From: Leptobrachium leishanense
Taxonomy: Eukaryota > Chordata > Amphibia > Anura > Megophryidae
Reading direction: 5' to 3'
Assembly: GCA_009667805.1 (NCBI GenBank)
Contig: CM019063.1
Coordinates: 194,102,954 to 194,166,953, forward strand
DNA: 64,000 nucleotides
A program made the translations under genes and the position numbers. The stretch's first letter is position 1; each line of letters opens with the position of its first letter. Below are positions 47,151 through 61,259 of this stretch, piece by piece. Under the pieces are notes generated by a model that saw only the letters and a program-made list of their open reading frames with translations, was not told where the DNA came from and did not search any database.

Positions 47151-47301
47151 CTACAACAAAAAAAGAGAAAAGAAAAGAGGAAAAGTTGCTCATGTGATAG
47201 TATATGTTGATGTTTTTCCCCGATTATATGGAACTGAGGGTTCAATGTGCAGATTCTAGTCATTGTATTTCTAGAACATCCAAGTCGAACAAATATACTT
47301 G

Positions 47302-47482
47302 CAGGGTTATTCAGAGAAAGGTGAAACTCTGGAGAACTTTTGGAGAAGTGAACATTCTAGGTCAAAATAGCCAAAACAGAGAAATTCTCCCATTTATCTC
47401 ACTTTCCAAATCGGCTATTTTGACCTAGAATTTTCACTTCTCCAAAAGTTCTCCAGAGTTCACCTTTCTCTGAATAACCCTG
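47302..47482. mobile_element. Palindromic MITE (181 bp) in the short intron between exons 3 and 4
   Basis: CAGGGTTATTCAGAGAAAGG and its inverted copy at the right. Subterminal repeats (tctggagaacttttggagaa) are also inverted, so nearly the whole element can fold. It makes up almost half of the 392-bp intron. Confidence 0.85.
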
Positions 47483-47542
47483 ATAGTTTGCGATCAAATA
47501 CTAAATGCCTTTGAAGACTTAAAGAATCAAAGTAACACTTAC

Positions 47543-47659
47543 CCAGTATCCTCCCAAGCCAGTCCTTGTACAATCTGTCTGTATATCACGCAGGAAAGGC
47601 AAATGAAAATACTTTGCAAACACCAGCAGAAGACATCCCTGCATCCTCACTGAGCTGAC
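47543..47659 (-). CDS. inpp5j: inpp5j visible exon 3: catalytic-domain segment
   Basis: Thirty-nine codons, phase 0 at both ends. It begins [20 protein letters not shown] and ends [11 protein letters not shown]. This is the strand-helix region between LQEVN and GNKGGV, where TRTG.GG..GNKGGV runs across the exon junction. Acceptor gtgtgcag, donor TGG|gtaagt. Confidence 0.95.
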
Positions 47660-48258
47660 CTGCACACAGGGGATATCGATTAGAGCCATGGAGGTCCTTT
47701 TGGCATGGGGGAAAGTGTATATTGAGAAAAGTACATTAGATGGCAGGATGACGGTGTTAGTGATACAGAATAGAAACGGAATTGAAAGTGAAGCAATGAT
47801 GACTTGGCTGAGGCCCTTAAGAGTAATGCTTATTAATATGGGAAACTCTGTTTCTTAGGGCTCGGAGCTCGCCGAATGATAATTCAGCATATGAGGAGAA
47901 CTATGGATTCACAATTAATGATAAATTAAGAGCAACTAGTGTACACAACACTTTACACATACAGATAAATTCGTACATGTAGGTGATGTTTGACTATTTC
48001 CAGTTTCTTGCCATTTTGAAAGTGCGATTCTAGTGAATAAACTCTCTAAGCACCGGCAGCGGAGAGAGATTATGGATCAATAAGGAATATACTGAGGAAA
48101 TCTTAAATTATGCAAATGTAATGCTTATGGAAATGCAATAAGGAAACAAGAAAGGAAAGTATGCAGATGGATGATGAGATAACATGCCCAAAGCTCCACA
48201 TACACAAAACAGAGCAGGAGACAGACACGGATGAGTGGCAATAAAGCTTGGTTCTCAC
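47660..48258. other. inpp5j: inpp5j intron 2, nothing recognised
   Basis: A 599-bp intron without a recognisable repeat. Donor CTG|gtgaga. Confidence 0.7.
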
Positions 48259-48367
48259 CAGCACATAGCTGAAAGGACTCAAGACATCCATGAAGACCTC
48301 ACTCCATTGATCTGAGAACAGAGCATCCTTCAGACGCTTATTGATCATAGAGTTGACCTCCTGTAAC
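48259..48367 (-). CDS. inpp5j: inpp5j visible exon 2: LQEVN segment
   Basis: One base completing the Gly of VIG, then 36 codons. It begins LQEVNSMINKRLKDALF, then DQWSEVFMDVLSPFSYVL. LQE is the Mg-binding glutamate motif shared by the apurinic-endonuclease-like fold of 5-phosphatases. Acceptor gtgtctctgcag, donor CTG|gtgaga. Confidence 0.95.
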
Positions 48368-49389
48368 CTGCAGAGACACAGAAAGCGGGCAGGAGGAGAT
48401 CATCAGACCACATGCAGAGAGAAAAAAAGCATTTGACCGGTGACAGGACCAGAAACAGGCTATATCTGAGATGCAGACTATCTAAATCCTCAATATTCAG
48501 TCTACACAAAGTAACAATTTGCAAAGTAACAATACTTTCTTTAAATTAAATGTAGGTTATTCCCTGGACTTGATTGTTTAACTTAACGCCTTCCACGCGC
48601 CTTGAGCCTGTGGGAATTGGCTTCCTACCATGCCAAGACCAGACAAAGCCATACTTATAGCGTGAGTCACTACTGCAGCATCTCTATATAAATATTGAGT
48701 TTAACATGTTGCATGTCATTCTAACAGCAATGAAATGGTGCTGCTAAACCAGAGCTCAATGTCATTGCAAACCTAGTCAATGAGTGGCTACTGGTGGTGC
48801 ATGGCACACTAAAGCCCAGTATTTTCAACCATATTGAAGATTATTCAAAAAACATATTGCACCAGTCCTTAAAACCTGTATACCGGAGCTATGCCATATA
48901 CAAGCCACCTTTACCAGAGGTGCAGTGCTGTAATCGCCAACGATAAATACTGGTTCTGAACACAGCAGTCTATCCCTTTATTATTTAAAGCACAGCACCA
49001 TAATGATAATAGATTGGCACATTAATATGAGGTCCAAACGGAGCAGATGATGTTTAGCTTTCCTTTGAAATCAGAAAAGTAACTCTATGGCGGACAGACA
49101 ATGTCATGACCCAGCAATAAACATGAGTAGAATGCGTGAAACTTGTTTTTAAGAATTGCGCTGTGGTGACACACAGCTCTAATGCATTCAGCAACATTGT
49201 AAGGAGACTGAACATCTTAATAAAGCTATTTTTTTCAAAGTATACCCTCAATCAATAGTATCATTCTGGCTGAAAAAATTATGTAGCTCTTTATTAGATT
49301 TAATGTTCTCTTCAAAATAATTTGTTGTATTTCAGATTTAAGGTTTGTTCCCTGTCTTTCAAAAAGTCAATGTTCAGTATGCACAGACA
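48368..49389. other. Intron sequence, nothing recognised
   Basis: About 1 kb of AT-rich inpp5j intron before the TA microsatellite. No gene or transposon end found. Confidence 0.45.
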
Positions 49390-49451
49390 ATATAAATATA
49401 TTATATATATATATTATATATATTATATATATTATATATATATATTATATA
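49390..49451. repeat. (TA)n-rich microsatellite at Tc1 insertion site
   Basis: An imperfect tatatattatata tract. It resumes at 52,283-52,322 on the other side of Tc1 copy B, so the transposon landed inside one TA-rich tract. Confidence 0.85.
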
Positions 49452-49674
49452 CAGTTGTGTTCAAAATTATTCAACCCCCACTGAAATTGAGTGTTTTGGC
49501 CAGTTTGACATTGATTTTGATCATTCAGTCATCTTGCTTACAATTAAATCAAAGAGGCACGTGTAGGTCAGACAAATATAACATAACATTTATAATGAAA
49601 TAACCACAAATGTCTTTTCTGTGCTCACATCATTATCAGTTTTATTCAACCCCAAGTGACATTCAATCTTAGTA

Positions 49675-51908
<2,234 letters not shown>

Positions 51909-52373
51909 GTTTGTAACCATACCAGTAAATGTCTAGAAGGAGCCGAGTATCAGTCATTTTAAAGCTGCCTAATTGGTGCTTATTATGCTTTATTGCTGCT
52001 CCGTGACATCCACAGGTGTTTTCAATACCTGATTGAAAACACTTGAATGAACCTCTGTTCTTCAGAGTGGTAGTCTTTAAGGGGTTGAATAATTGTGTCA
52101 ATGAAGAATTCACAAAAGAAACATTTACTACTGTATTACAAAACCAATTGATGTCATTTTAGTTGCATATGGTTCTTTAAAAAGTCCTTGTAGGATTTCA
52201 TTCTGAATACAATTACAAATGTACACTAAATTCCCTAAAACCCTTTACAGCATTGGGGGTTGAATAATTTTGAACACAACTGTAAATTATATATATATAT
52301 ATATTATATATATATATATATTGCATTTTCTAAACCCTATACATGTAGGATGGACCAATGGATGATATGATCC

Positions 52374-53081
52374 TGTCAGGTTTCCACATCGCAGCCAGGC
52401 CCCCTGGTGGTGAGAGTGACGCTCAGCAGCTCTTGTGGGTTATTTGGGCTAGCCTCTGCAGACCATCTCCCCTGTGGCTGATAGTCTGTGGTCACATGAC
52501 TGGCCCTGCCCTATATATACAGCCAGCAGTGGATCAGATCCTTGCTTCAGGATAGGTCTTCCTTACTGAGTGCTGCATCTGTGATATTGGTTCTGTTATT
52601 CTGGTGTTTGACTATTGGCATGTTTTCTGGTTATTCTCTGTCTGTTCCCTGTACCGCATATTCGGATATCCTGTTACTGACCCGGCTTGTCTGAGAACCA
52701 CTCTTGTTGCTGACCTTGGCTTATATGACTATTTACTCTGCATAATAGAATTTATAGAGGCCAATTATAAGGACCTCTTTTCTAGCTTAGGGCCTGTATT
52801 GCTACTGGATAGCTCTTTGTGGTATTTCTTGCAAACCCTCGTTGCTGTTCTAGTGTTTACCTCCAACCCTGTAATCTGTATAGAGTTAGAAGACTATTCA
52901 AAGACCTTACCCAGAGCAGGGTCTCCTCGTGTCTCTGTATCCTGTCCTGTCATCTCTGGTTCTGTTGTTATACTGTGTGCAGGGTTCTGCATCGTGCAGC
53001 AAAGCACATACCCGCCTAAAGGGCTTAACCACACTCAGTACCAAGAGCGCTCCATGGCATCTGCCCTGGACGTCCGTGACA
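52374..53081 (+). mobile_element. Solo LTR (708 bp) next to an inpp5j splice donor
   Basis: Starts TGTCAGGTTTCCAC and ends CGTCCGTGACA (TG...CA). Flanked by the 5-bp duplication GATCC (52,369-52,373 and 53,082-53,086). A TATATATA box at 52,512-52,519 suggests plus-strand polarity, antisense to inpp5j. There is no internal region, so it is the product of LTR-LTR recombination. The right TSD occupies intron positions +5 to +9 of the donor of visible exon 1. Confidence 0.88.
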
Positions 53082-53090
53082 GATCCTTAC

Positions 53091-53198
53091 CCAATCACAA
53101 ACATATCAGTCTTTCCATCTCCAGCATTGAGGCAGAGCAGGGAGGTGAGGTCCGATGGAGGAACGGAACAGCCAACATTCCAGGTCAACACATAGATC
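53091..53198 (-). CDS. inpp5j: inpp5j visible exon 1: start of catalytic domain (WNVG)
   Basis: One base, 35 codons, then two bases of the Gly codon completed by exon 2. It reads IYVLTWNVGCSVPPSDLTSL, then NAGDGKTDMFVI. TWNVG...PP.D..SLL is the first conserved motif of INPP5J/INPP5K-type 5-phosphatases. Acceptor gatgtctcctcag, donor GG|gtaagg. A plus-strand ORF over the same bases is antisense noise. The preceding exon, which would carry the end of the Pro-rich N-terminal region, was not found in the remaining 10.8 kb. Confidence 0.92.
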
Positions 53199-54537
53199 CT
53201 GAGGAGACATCAGCAGTATAAGGAATACAGCCAGGAACTTTTTACTGATGAGGTAAACTATACAATAGTACAAACAAAAGCCCTCTTCATTTCTAAAAAT
53301 GGTAATGATCGCTTAGCTAAACATTAGGGTCCTCTAGATTGTAAGCTCCTATGAGCAGGGCCCTCTACACCTCTTGTTTCCATCATATGTCCGTTTATCT
53401 CATTCCCTTTGGTTATTGTCAAGCGCTGTGGAAACTGTTGGCGCTATATAAATGAGGACAATAATAAAAATAATAATAATTAGTTCTGTTCTATGTGAAA
53501 TCATACAGTGGTCCCTGCACCCTAGTGGATGGCGATTTAGTGATTCTTTCCTAACAAACATGGGTCTCTCTACATTCCCTTTATAAACAAAGAGTTTTAT
53601 CAAGTTACCTAACACATTCCTCAAGCCCATTCCATGTACAGGATGGATGTTCCCATGTTGACCCATTCTAACCCCATCACCTCTTATCAAATGTGTTTGC
53701 TGGAAGTGCTCAGCCCCCAAGATAAACCAAATGAAACACACGAAAGTTATAAAATTAAGCCAACCCTGAAGAGGAAACAACATCAGTAATGGAAAAAGAT
53801 CTATTACATTATCTCTTATTTATATAATCGCCAACACATTCCGAAGCATTTAAGAACTGGGGATTACAGACGAAACATACTAGTAAGAAGGGACAAAGAG
53901 TCCTGTTTTTGGAATAAAATCTAGCATTTACAGCCTTTTATCCAATCCTTCCAACCTGATGAAAGAAGAGAAGGAAACATAATATACTCCCCTTTTTCGT
54001 GTCTTTTCAGAATCTGAGTAAATTAACCTTGAAATGTAATCTCTAAAAACAGAAATAGTTTTTTTTATAAATTAGCCTTAATAAATCCAGTCTAGTAAAT
54101 GAAGCATTTTAGCAATCTATCTACATATTTTTCTGCCTACAGGAAGCTTATCATACTTATTTTCTTGGATCTGATTGGTTTGGGAGGGGCGTGTGGCAGT
54201 CTAATTTGTGTGCAATACCGAAGGAGATTCAGATGAGGTTACAGAGGGATAGAGGAAAATAAATTGAAAAGGAGCGACAGACAAAACTTTATTCAACTAA
54301 AAAGTTAAACTATGTAATTATAGGGAAAACCTTTTCAAAGGGTTAAAGAAATTCATGCTTCAGCAGGTAGTTTATATTAGTATTTTCTAACCTTGTCCTC
54401 AGGGACCCCTAACATGGCAATTTTAAAGATTACCTTATGGAAATGTAGACTGAATACTGCAACTACTGACCAGCAAATATCACCTGTGCAAACCTGGCCT
54501 ATTCGGGGTACATTAGGGCAGGGTTGTAAAACATTTG
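53199..54537. other. Upstream intron with an L2 tail
   Basis: Apart from the L2-type tail at 53,331-53,475 nothing is recognised. It should be inpp5j intron if the 5' exons lie beyond base 64,000. Confidence 0.5.
53331..53475 (+). repeat. L2-type LINE/SINE 3' tail
   Basis: Contains ctagattgtaagctcctatg, gagcagggccctct and ggcgctatataaatgagg, then an (ATAA)n tail. The tagattgtaagctc and gcgctatataaat blocks are the conserved L2/MIR-like 3' end. Confidence 0.75.
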
Positions 54538-56302
54538 AGAGGTTATTCAGAGAGCACTGAAATGTCGTTGACATTTCAGTGTTCTCTCGTTCCCTGCACT
54601 TCGGGTAATCGAAGTTCCCCACCCTGCAGTGAATTCAGCATTCACCGCAGGGTCTCCGGAGTGCAGGGAAAACCCGCCGCAAACCTGCTGCAATCCCTTC
54701 CGAAAACCCACCGGAACAATCGCGCCGAACACGCTGGAAAAAGCCGACAAGTCGCCGATCACAACGCAGACTAGCCGCCGGAAAAAGCCAACAAGCTGAC
54801 GAACGGGGTTAAAAAAAAAAAAAAGGGCTTGAAATTATCAAAATTGAAACGCTGTTTGCAAAAAGACTACTGAGCGAAAATGTGTGGAATAAACATAGAA
54901 GGTCCTATGAATGATAAAAAAAGGTCCGTTAAAAAAGAAACACCTCTTAACCCTTTCGCTGCTGAGGCTTTTCACACCTCTGTGCGGAGGTAATTTTTAC
55001 CGCTTTCACTCATCATGTTTAACCGCGTTTTGAAGCCATATTTTGATATAGGACCCAGACATATTATATATCGTTCTTTCCGGCAGACTTGGCAGATTCA
55101 TAATATGTTATTATTAAATGTATAAGTCATGTCCTGTCTGTATATTATAACAAAAAATGCAATAAAATATGAATTTTCAATAATTTACTATGTGTAAAGT
55201 TTTTTTTCACATTTTAACATGCGATCATTTGCGGTTATATTTTCTATGGGGTGCGCTTGTTAAAAAAATTAGAAATGGGTCTCGTTACATTTTTTTTGGG
55301 GAAAATTTCGCTATTTTTAACAAACGCACCGCATACAAAAATCGTTAGTGCAGCATCCTTGTTCACATTATAACTGAAATGGGAACAATATTGCTGCATT
55401 AACAAAACAAAAACAAAACTTGTTTTTTTTAGAATTTTTTTAAAATATTTTTTTATTTTTTTAAAAAAAACTTTTTTCATGGTCATGTTTTGCATCGTTG
55501 GAAAGGCCATGCTCTGGCCGATCCAACAATATCAAACATTAACCCCCATCTGCCACGGATCCGGCTCCCCAGGGGTTAATGACAGCCACCGTTTGGAAGG
55601 GCAGGCTGTGCCCTTCCAAACGGTGCCTGCCTTAACTTTGTGCCCCCCGGCGATCAGGAGAGAGAGAGGTCCGAAGGATCTAATGGCCCCGCCGGCGTCC
55701 CGGAGTGCTGGGCTGACATCCAAGATGTCAGCCCGCACCGGGGGGGCGTAGCAATCTGCCGGAATCCGGCGGATTGCTGCCTCCTGTGCATAGACGCGCT
55801 CAGCGCGTCCATCGGACAGGAGAACCACTTGGCTGGACGTGCTGAGCATAGCAGCCAAGTGGTTAAAAAAAAACAAAAAAGATTTTGCTGAAAAAAATCC
55901 AGAAAAATGCCTAAAAGATCCTATAAATAAATAAATAAATAGACTTTTTACTGCAGAATAAAATAATAAAGTTTATTAGATAAAAATGGGAATATTTTTA
56001 ACATTGAAGCCTATGGGATTCGCCTGAATACCCTGACGAATGAAACCACGAACATCAGGGCACTTCGGCAAATTTTCTCTGCTGTTCGGTGTTCTCTGAA
56101 TAGATTAACCATTGCTTCTCTATGGGGATTTCACTGCCGTCGAACAGCACCGTACTTGCAGGCAGTTCGCCAAATTTTAATTTTTTGGCGAACTGCCTGC
56201 TCTCTGAATAGCCGAATGGCCCCAAAATGTCACCGTACTCTGAATTTCAGTGTCCGGTTATATTTATGTCGGTGACTTTTCAGTGCTCTCTGAATAACCC
56301 CT
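54538..56302. mobile_element. Non-autonomous DNA transposon, GGTTATTCAGAGAG family, with nested piggyBac-like element
   Basis: Inverted ends GGTTATTCAGAGAGCACTGA / (inverted) GGTTATTCAGAGAGCACTGA. The interior matches 2,742-3,630 in opposite orientation (cctatgggattcgcctgaat, ctctatggggatttcactgc). Without the inner insertion it is about 850 bp, the same size as the 2,742 copy. Confidence 0.85.
54951..55862. mobile_element. piggyBac-like non-autonomous element, second copy (912 bp)
   Basis: TTAA at 54,947-54,950 and 55,863-55,866. The left end CCCTTTCGCTGCTGAGG and following ~400 bp match 49,707-50,110 (catattatatatcgttctttcc, tctatggggtgcgcttgt). The right half is different GC-rich sequence ending cagccaagtgg, so the copies belong to related subfamilies. 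Confidence 0.85.
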
Positions 56303-56684
56303 TTGTTTTATACAATAATATTTAGGGTAAAATTGAACTCTTCACCTTAACTCTGCAGAAAAGTTAAATCATTGTAGATTTATTTCCGGTATTTAGAAAT
56401 GAGTGTTCTGTTGCAACAAGCTAGAGATCCAACCATGTACTTATGAATTCTATAAATAACCTGAAAAACAGGCTTGCAAAACGATTTTGCAAATGTGGTT
56501 GTAAGGGCACTCTGTTGTATGATTCTTCTATATAATTTAGGAGCCTAGTTTAGGTAATATCTGTAAAATCAAGTTTTTAAAAGATCTCAAATACAGCCAT
56601 TGAAGCAAAACTTTATATTCAAATGCTTTAAGGCCAAAGGGTTCGAACAGAACACATTGGTAAACATCAAATATTGAAAGTCAA
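56303..56684. other. Nothing recognised
   Basis: AT-rich sequence between transposons, no coding signal. Confidence 0.45.
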
Positions 56685-56815
56685 AGGGCCATATTACATA
56701 GTTGGTGCTAACTTAACCAGAGCTGTTGTAAACTTACCAGAGCCATTATAGCCTATGGAGTTGTTAAGTTTACAACAGCTCTGATTAAGTTAGCACCAAC
56801 TTTGTAATACTGCCC
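56685..56815. mobile_element. Palindromic MITE, GGGCCATATTACATA family
   Basis: Near copy of 10,743-10,875: gggccatattacatagttgg to ccaactttgtaatactgccc, with inverted acaacagctctg subterminal repeats. Confidence 0.8.
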
Positions 56816-56836
56816 AATGCCTTTGACTGCAGGTAG

Positions 56837-58372
56837 CAGAGGCGTAACTAGAAACGTCAGGGCCCCGGTGCAAGAATCCATGAAGGCCCCCCTCGTCGGC
56901 TGTGGGGAGGGGGCCGAGGCAGGCCATTGAAGTCAGCGGGGCGTACCAGTATGCCCCGCGCCTTCAAGACCCACCCTCCGTGCGGGCCCCAGATATCAGA
57001 CCCCCAGTATCAGACCCCAGTAATTAACCAGCCAGTATGTGACCCCCAGTAATTAACCAGTATCTGACCCCCAGTAATTAGCCAGTTTCAGACCCCCAGT
57101 AATTAGCCAGGATCAGAACCCCAGTAATTAGCCAGCTAGTATCAGACCCCCAGTAATTAGCCAGCATCAGACCCCCAGTAATTAGCCAGCATCAGACCCC
57201 CAGTAATTAGCCAGCATCAGACCCCCAGTAATTAGCCAGCATCAGACCCCCAGTAATTAGCCAGCATCAGAACACCAGTAATTAGCCAGCATCAGACCCC
57301 CAGTAATTAGCCAGTATCAGACCCCCAGTAATTAGCCAGTATCAGACCCCCAGTAATTAGCCAGTATCAGACCCCCAGTAATTAGCCAGTATCAGACCCC
57401 CAGTAATTAGCCAGTATCAGACCCCCAGTAATCAGCCAGTATCAGAACCCCAGTAATTAGCCAGTATCAGACCTCCAGTAATTAGCCAGCCAGTATCAGA
57501 CCCCCAGTAATTAGCCAGTATCATAACCCCGGTAATTAGCCAGTATCATAACCCAAGTAATTCGGCAGTATCAGACCCCAGTAATTAGCCAGCCAGTATC
57601 AGACCCCCAGTAATTAACCAGTATCAGACCCCCAGTAATTAGCCAGTATCAGCATCCCAGTAATTAGCCAGTATCAGCATCCCAGTAATTAGCCAGTATC
57701 AGCATCCCAGTAATTAGCCAGGATTAGAACCCCAGTAATTAGCCAGGATCAGACCCCCAGTAATTAGCCAGCCAGTATCAGAACCCCAGTAATTAGCCAG
57801 CATCAGTCCCCCAATATTTAGCCAGTATCAGACCCCAGTATTTAGCCAGTATCAGACCCCAGTATTTAGCCAGCATCAGACCCCAGTATTTAGCCAGCAT
57901 CAGACCCCAGTAATTAGCCAGTATCAGACCCCAGTAATTAGCCAGCCTCTGCTCACTCACACAAACAACCCACCTCAGCTTGTTACATACTTACCATAGG
58001 TAAGTATGGTCTCCACTCTATCCACTTCCCCTCCCTGCACGTGCTGGACACTTCCAGCACAGCAGGGGAGGCTCTACTTTGCATGGCTGTGGAGCGGGAA
58101 GGGGCAGGGCCAGCACGTCCCCATGTGAGCAGCTGTCCTCTTCTTCCTCCTCCTCCTCCTCTCCCCCCGGCAGGGCCTTTACTTCTGGTGCAGCGTGTAG
58201 GAGTTTGATCCCACACGCTGCCGATCAAACGGGAGACCAGGTGCCTGACCCCTGCCTGGACTGTGGGGCAAGCAGGGCTAGTCCAGGCCCCCCACCCATC
58301 CGGTTGTGGGCCCCCAGACTCCGGGGCCCAGGTGCAGTGGCACCCATTGCACCCCTTGTAGTTACGCCCCTG
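56837..58372. mobile_element. hAT-like non-autonomous element carrying a 24-bp minisatellite (1.54 kb)
   Basis: Perfect 8-bp duplication GCAGGTAG (56,829-56,836 and 58,373-58,380). Ends CAGAGGCGTAACTA and (inverted) CAGGGGCGTAACTA. GC-rich arms contain ggggccc-type strings. No transposase. The minisatellite fills about 60% of it. Confidence 0.93.
56990..57955. repeat. Minisatellite, ~24-bp unit agtaattagccagtatcagacccc, about 40 copies
   Basis: Units vary between gtatcagac and gcatcagac. Some carry an extra gccagcca. The last units change to agtatttagcc. Confidence 0.95.
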
Positions 58373-58380
58373 GCAGGTAG

Positions 58381-59877
58381 GATGTGTGCAGTGTAAAAGT
58401 TTGTTGCATACACACAATAGATAGTTTCATTAGCTCAACCTTTCTGAAGGATGCACATAGATTTTTTATGACAGTTATCCAACCTTTTCTCTCCTTTATT
58501 ACAGACAAGTTGTAAGATCATTTATATAATCCTAGAGTGGTGAGAATTGAGACACTGAAGTCATAGTGCAAAACGAGCCATTATCATGGGACCATAGGCA
58601 CGCGCACAGTGTGCAGGGTGTGCCCAGGCACACCCTAATTATTGGGTAAAGGGTTCGTTTTTGACCCCCTACATAGATATTTGGATGTTCCTTCTCTGGC
58701 TCATGATAAATTACATGAACATTGACTGTATCACTCTATAAAGATTGAATATAGAATGTAGAAATAACTTCTGTACAAAATTATCCAAACCTAGATATGA
58801 AATTAATAAATATTCCATCGGTGCACACCCTTATGAAATGGGCCGCGCACGCCATTGCATGTAACCGTATATGTAACAATCTATAAAGACAAAAACAAAA
58901 GGTATCGAGAAAACCTGAAGCATATAGTATACTGTAAATACTGTAGTTTAAAAAGGCACACAAAAAAAGGTTATATATATATATATGGATATAAATGTGA
59001 AATAACTCAATGAGACACAATGAGAAAAAAATTTAAAATAGAAATATGTCAGAAAAAGAGGAGAAAAATTTGTCAGTAGTGAGTTATATGGCAGCCTTGG
59101 CAACAAGCGACAGATTATGCGTGCGGAATCTGAGAACATAATGTGAGCAAATATTATAAAGCAAGACTAGAAACCCAAGTAAAAATATTTTAAGATGCTA
59201 GAATGAAAAAGGCAACGTGACTTGGAAAGGTTCTTATCGGACATCTAAAAAATAAAAAAAGAATCATTCAGATTCAAGATGCCATTTTGAACCTGACTGG
59301 TTATTGGTTTGTGTCCCTGCGTCACAGGGCCATGACAGCGGGAGGCCCACAAGATCTAGATTTAGTCCTTCTAGGGATAAGGAACAGTTGGCATTCATGG
59401 GGGGAGATGGGAAGTGCTAGATTATAGGTTTTATGTGCTCTTGGCTGAAGAATTTTATTGGTGTCTTACCCATACCTCTCACCTCCTACTGTGTCTCTGC
59501 TGCCCATTTCTGTCATGCTTATTGGGCTTCTGCACCATTCCCATCACTTCAAATGGTGTCTTTTCCATATGTCTTTCAACACACTTATTGCCCTTTTGTC
59601 TTAACCATCTTAACCCACATTGTACCTTTACCCTACCTTTGTCAACCCCATGGATCGTCCCTTTTGTTCTATCCACCTCTGGGTCAGAGGCAATTACAGT
59701 TCTAGTACTGATGGTAAACAATGTTAGCTGATGATAAAGATAATGTTGTGGTACTTTATTTCTTTATCTGGGCTTTTTTAATAAAGTGAGCATATTGAAG
59801 CTGCACCCCAAGGTCCATGCCCCTAAATCAGCCCAGTGAGCTACTATGGTGACGACTGCTTCCTATCTAGAGTTACA
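58381..59877. other. Intergenic or intronic sequence; possible small hAT-like MITE at 58,588-58,855
   Basis: At 58,588-58,855, ccataggcacgcgcacagtg and cgcgcacgccattgcatg form weak inverted termini with tgcacaccc strings at both sides. The rest shows no gene or repeat that I recognise. Confidence 0.4.
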
Positions 59878-60765
59878 AGTATTTACAGTATAAAGCGCTA
59901 ACAAGTTCTGTAGCGCTGTACAATGGGGGAGACAGAATAACAAATATATATAAAAGTGAAACAAACTAGACAGTAGGAGAGAGGACCGTGCTCGAGAGCT
60001 GACAATCTCAGAGGAGAGGGGTGACACACCAGGAAAGGGTAAATGGAGTACAAGAAGTAATGAGGTGCGTGTGAGCTGAGTGGGAAGAAATCGCAAGAAA
60101 TGTAGAGTGGGGAATCATGGAGTGATCCAATAGGCTTCTCAAAAGAAATGTGTTTTCAGAGACTTCTTGAAGGATTGGAGAGACGGGGAGAGCCAAATGT
60201 TGTGTGGGAGGGTGATCCATAGAAAGGGGGCAGCCCGAGAGAAGCCCTGAAGGCGAGAGTTAAGGGCGTGGCTACGAAGAGACAATAACACCAGATCATT
60301 GGCAGAGCGAAGTGGTCGGGACGGGATGTACCGGTTAATAAGGGAGATGTAGGCAGGGGCGCAGTTATGGAGAGCTTTGTATGTGAGCACCAGTATTCTT
60401 AATTGGATTCTAAAAAGGAAACAGGCAGCCAGTGTAGAGATTGACAAAGGGGAAAAGTGCGAGGTGTGGGAGGTGAAGGAGTCTGGCACAGGCATTCTTT
60501 ACTGACTGCAGAGGGAGAATCTGGGCTCTTTTAAGAGCCGAGAGAAGGAGGTTACAGTAGTCAAGGCGGGAGATAATAAGAGCTTGGATGAGCATTTTTG
60601 CAGAGTCCTGATTAAGAACGGGATGGACACCTGCAATGGTTTTTAGGTGGAAGTAGAAAGATTTGGTTAGCGACTGAATGTGAGGAGTGATGGATAGATC
60701 AGAGTCAAAAAAGGAACCCGAGGCAATGAGCTTGAGAGGTAGAAAAAATGGTGGCACCATTCTGT
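59878..60765 (-). mobile_element. L2-clade LINE 3' fragment
   Basis: On the minus strand: RT C-terminus IISRLDYCNLLLSALKRAQ, then the segment RILVLTYKALHNCAPAYISL, SRPLRSANDLVLL, FSRAAPFLWITLPHNI and FKKSLKTHFF. These are the typical end of L2 ORF2. It finishes with the 3' tail cattgtacagcgctacagaa and agcgctttatac. It is 5'-truncated and frame-disrupted. Confidence 0.85.
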
Positions 60766-61251
60766 GGACTTAAAAAAACTGAAACACCCATGGGATTCTT
60801 CATCCTAGTGCTATCTATGTAAGTTAGGCTTCTGGGTTATGTTTAAGTCCCATTTTATTTCAGGAACTGGGTTTGCATATTTTGTATATGTGATCCTGGC
60901 ACGGTGTAAAGTTATATTTTTGTTTGCCATTAAAACTTTTGTAACCCAGTCCTATCTTGACTCTAAATGATTCACATTTCTCTTGTATAGCTTGGGTTTG
61001 CAGTGTTACCGTAGAGTTTACCATTTGGGGTATTTTAGCTATATATGGTGAGGCTCCTGGATTGGGGGTGGTATACAGTTAAGGGGGTTTCAAAAGTACC
61101 CTATGACTTTCATGGTGGCAGCGAATCGTAGGGAGGGTGTGTATGGTTTTGGGGGGGTTAGGTTGGCATAACCTGGAAAACAGCGGGTAGAGTAAGTCCA
61201 GAGGCTTGTAGCTGTTAACCCCTTGTACACCCTCTCTGTGCACGTGACGAC
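60766..61251. other. Nothing recognised
   Basis: No gene or repeat terminus seen. Confidence 0.4.
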
Positions 61252-61259
61252 TGGACAGA

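Noticed and set aside
52604..53221. 205-aa plus-strand ORF overlapping visible exon 1
   Set aside because: It spans a solo LTR and the antisense of a conserved INPP5J exon. No recognised protein.
56990..57955. CRISPR-like regular repeats of 24 bp
   Set aside because: Head-to-tail tandem units without spacers inside a hAT-like element.
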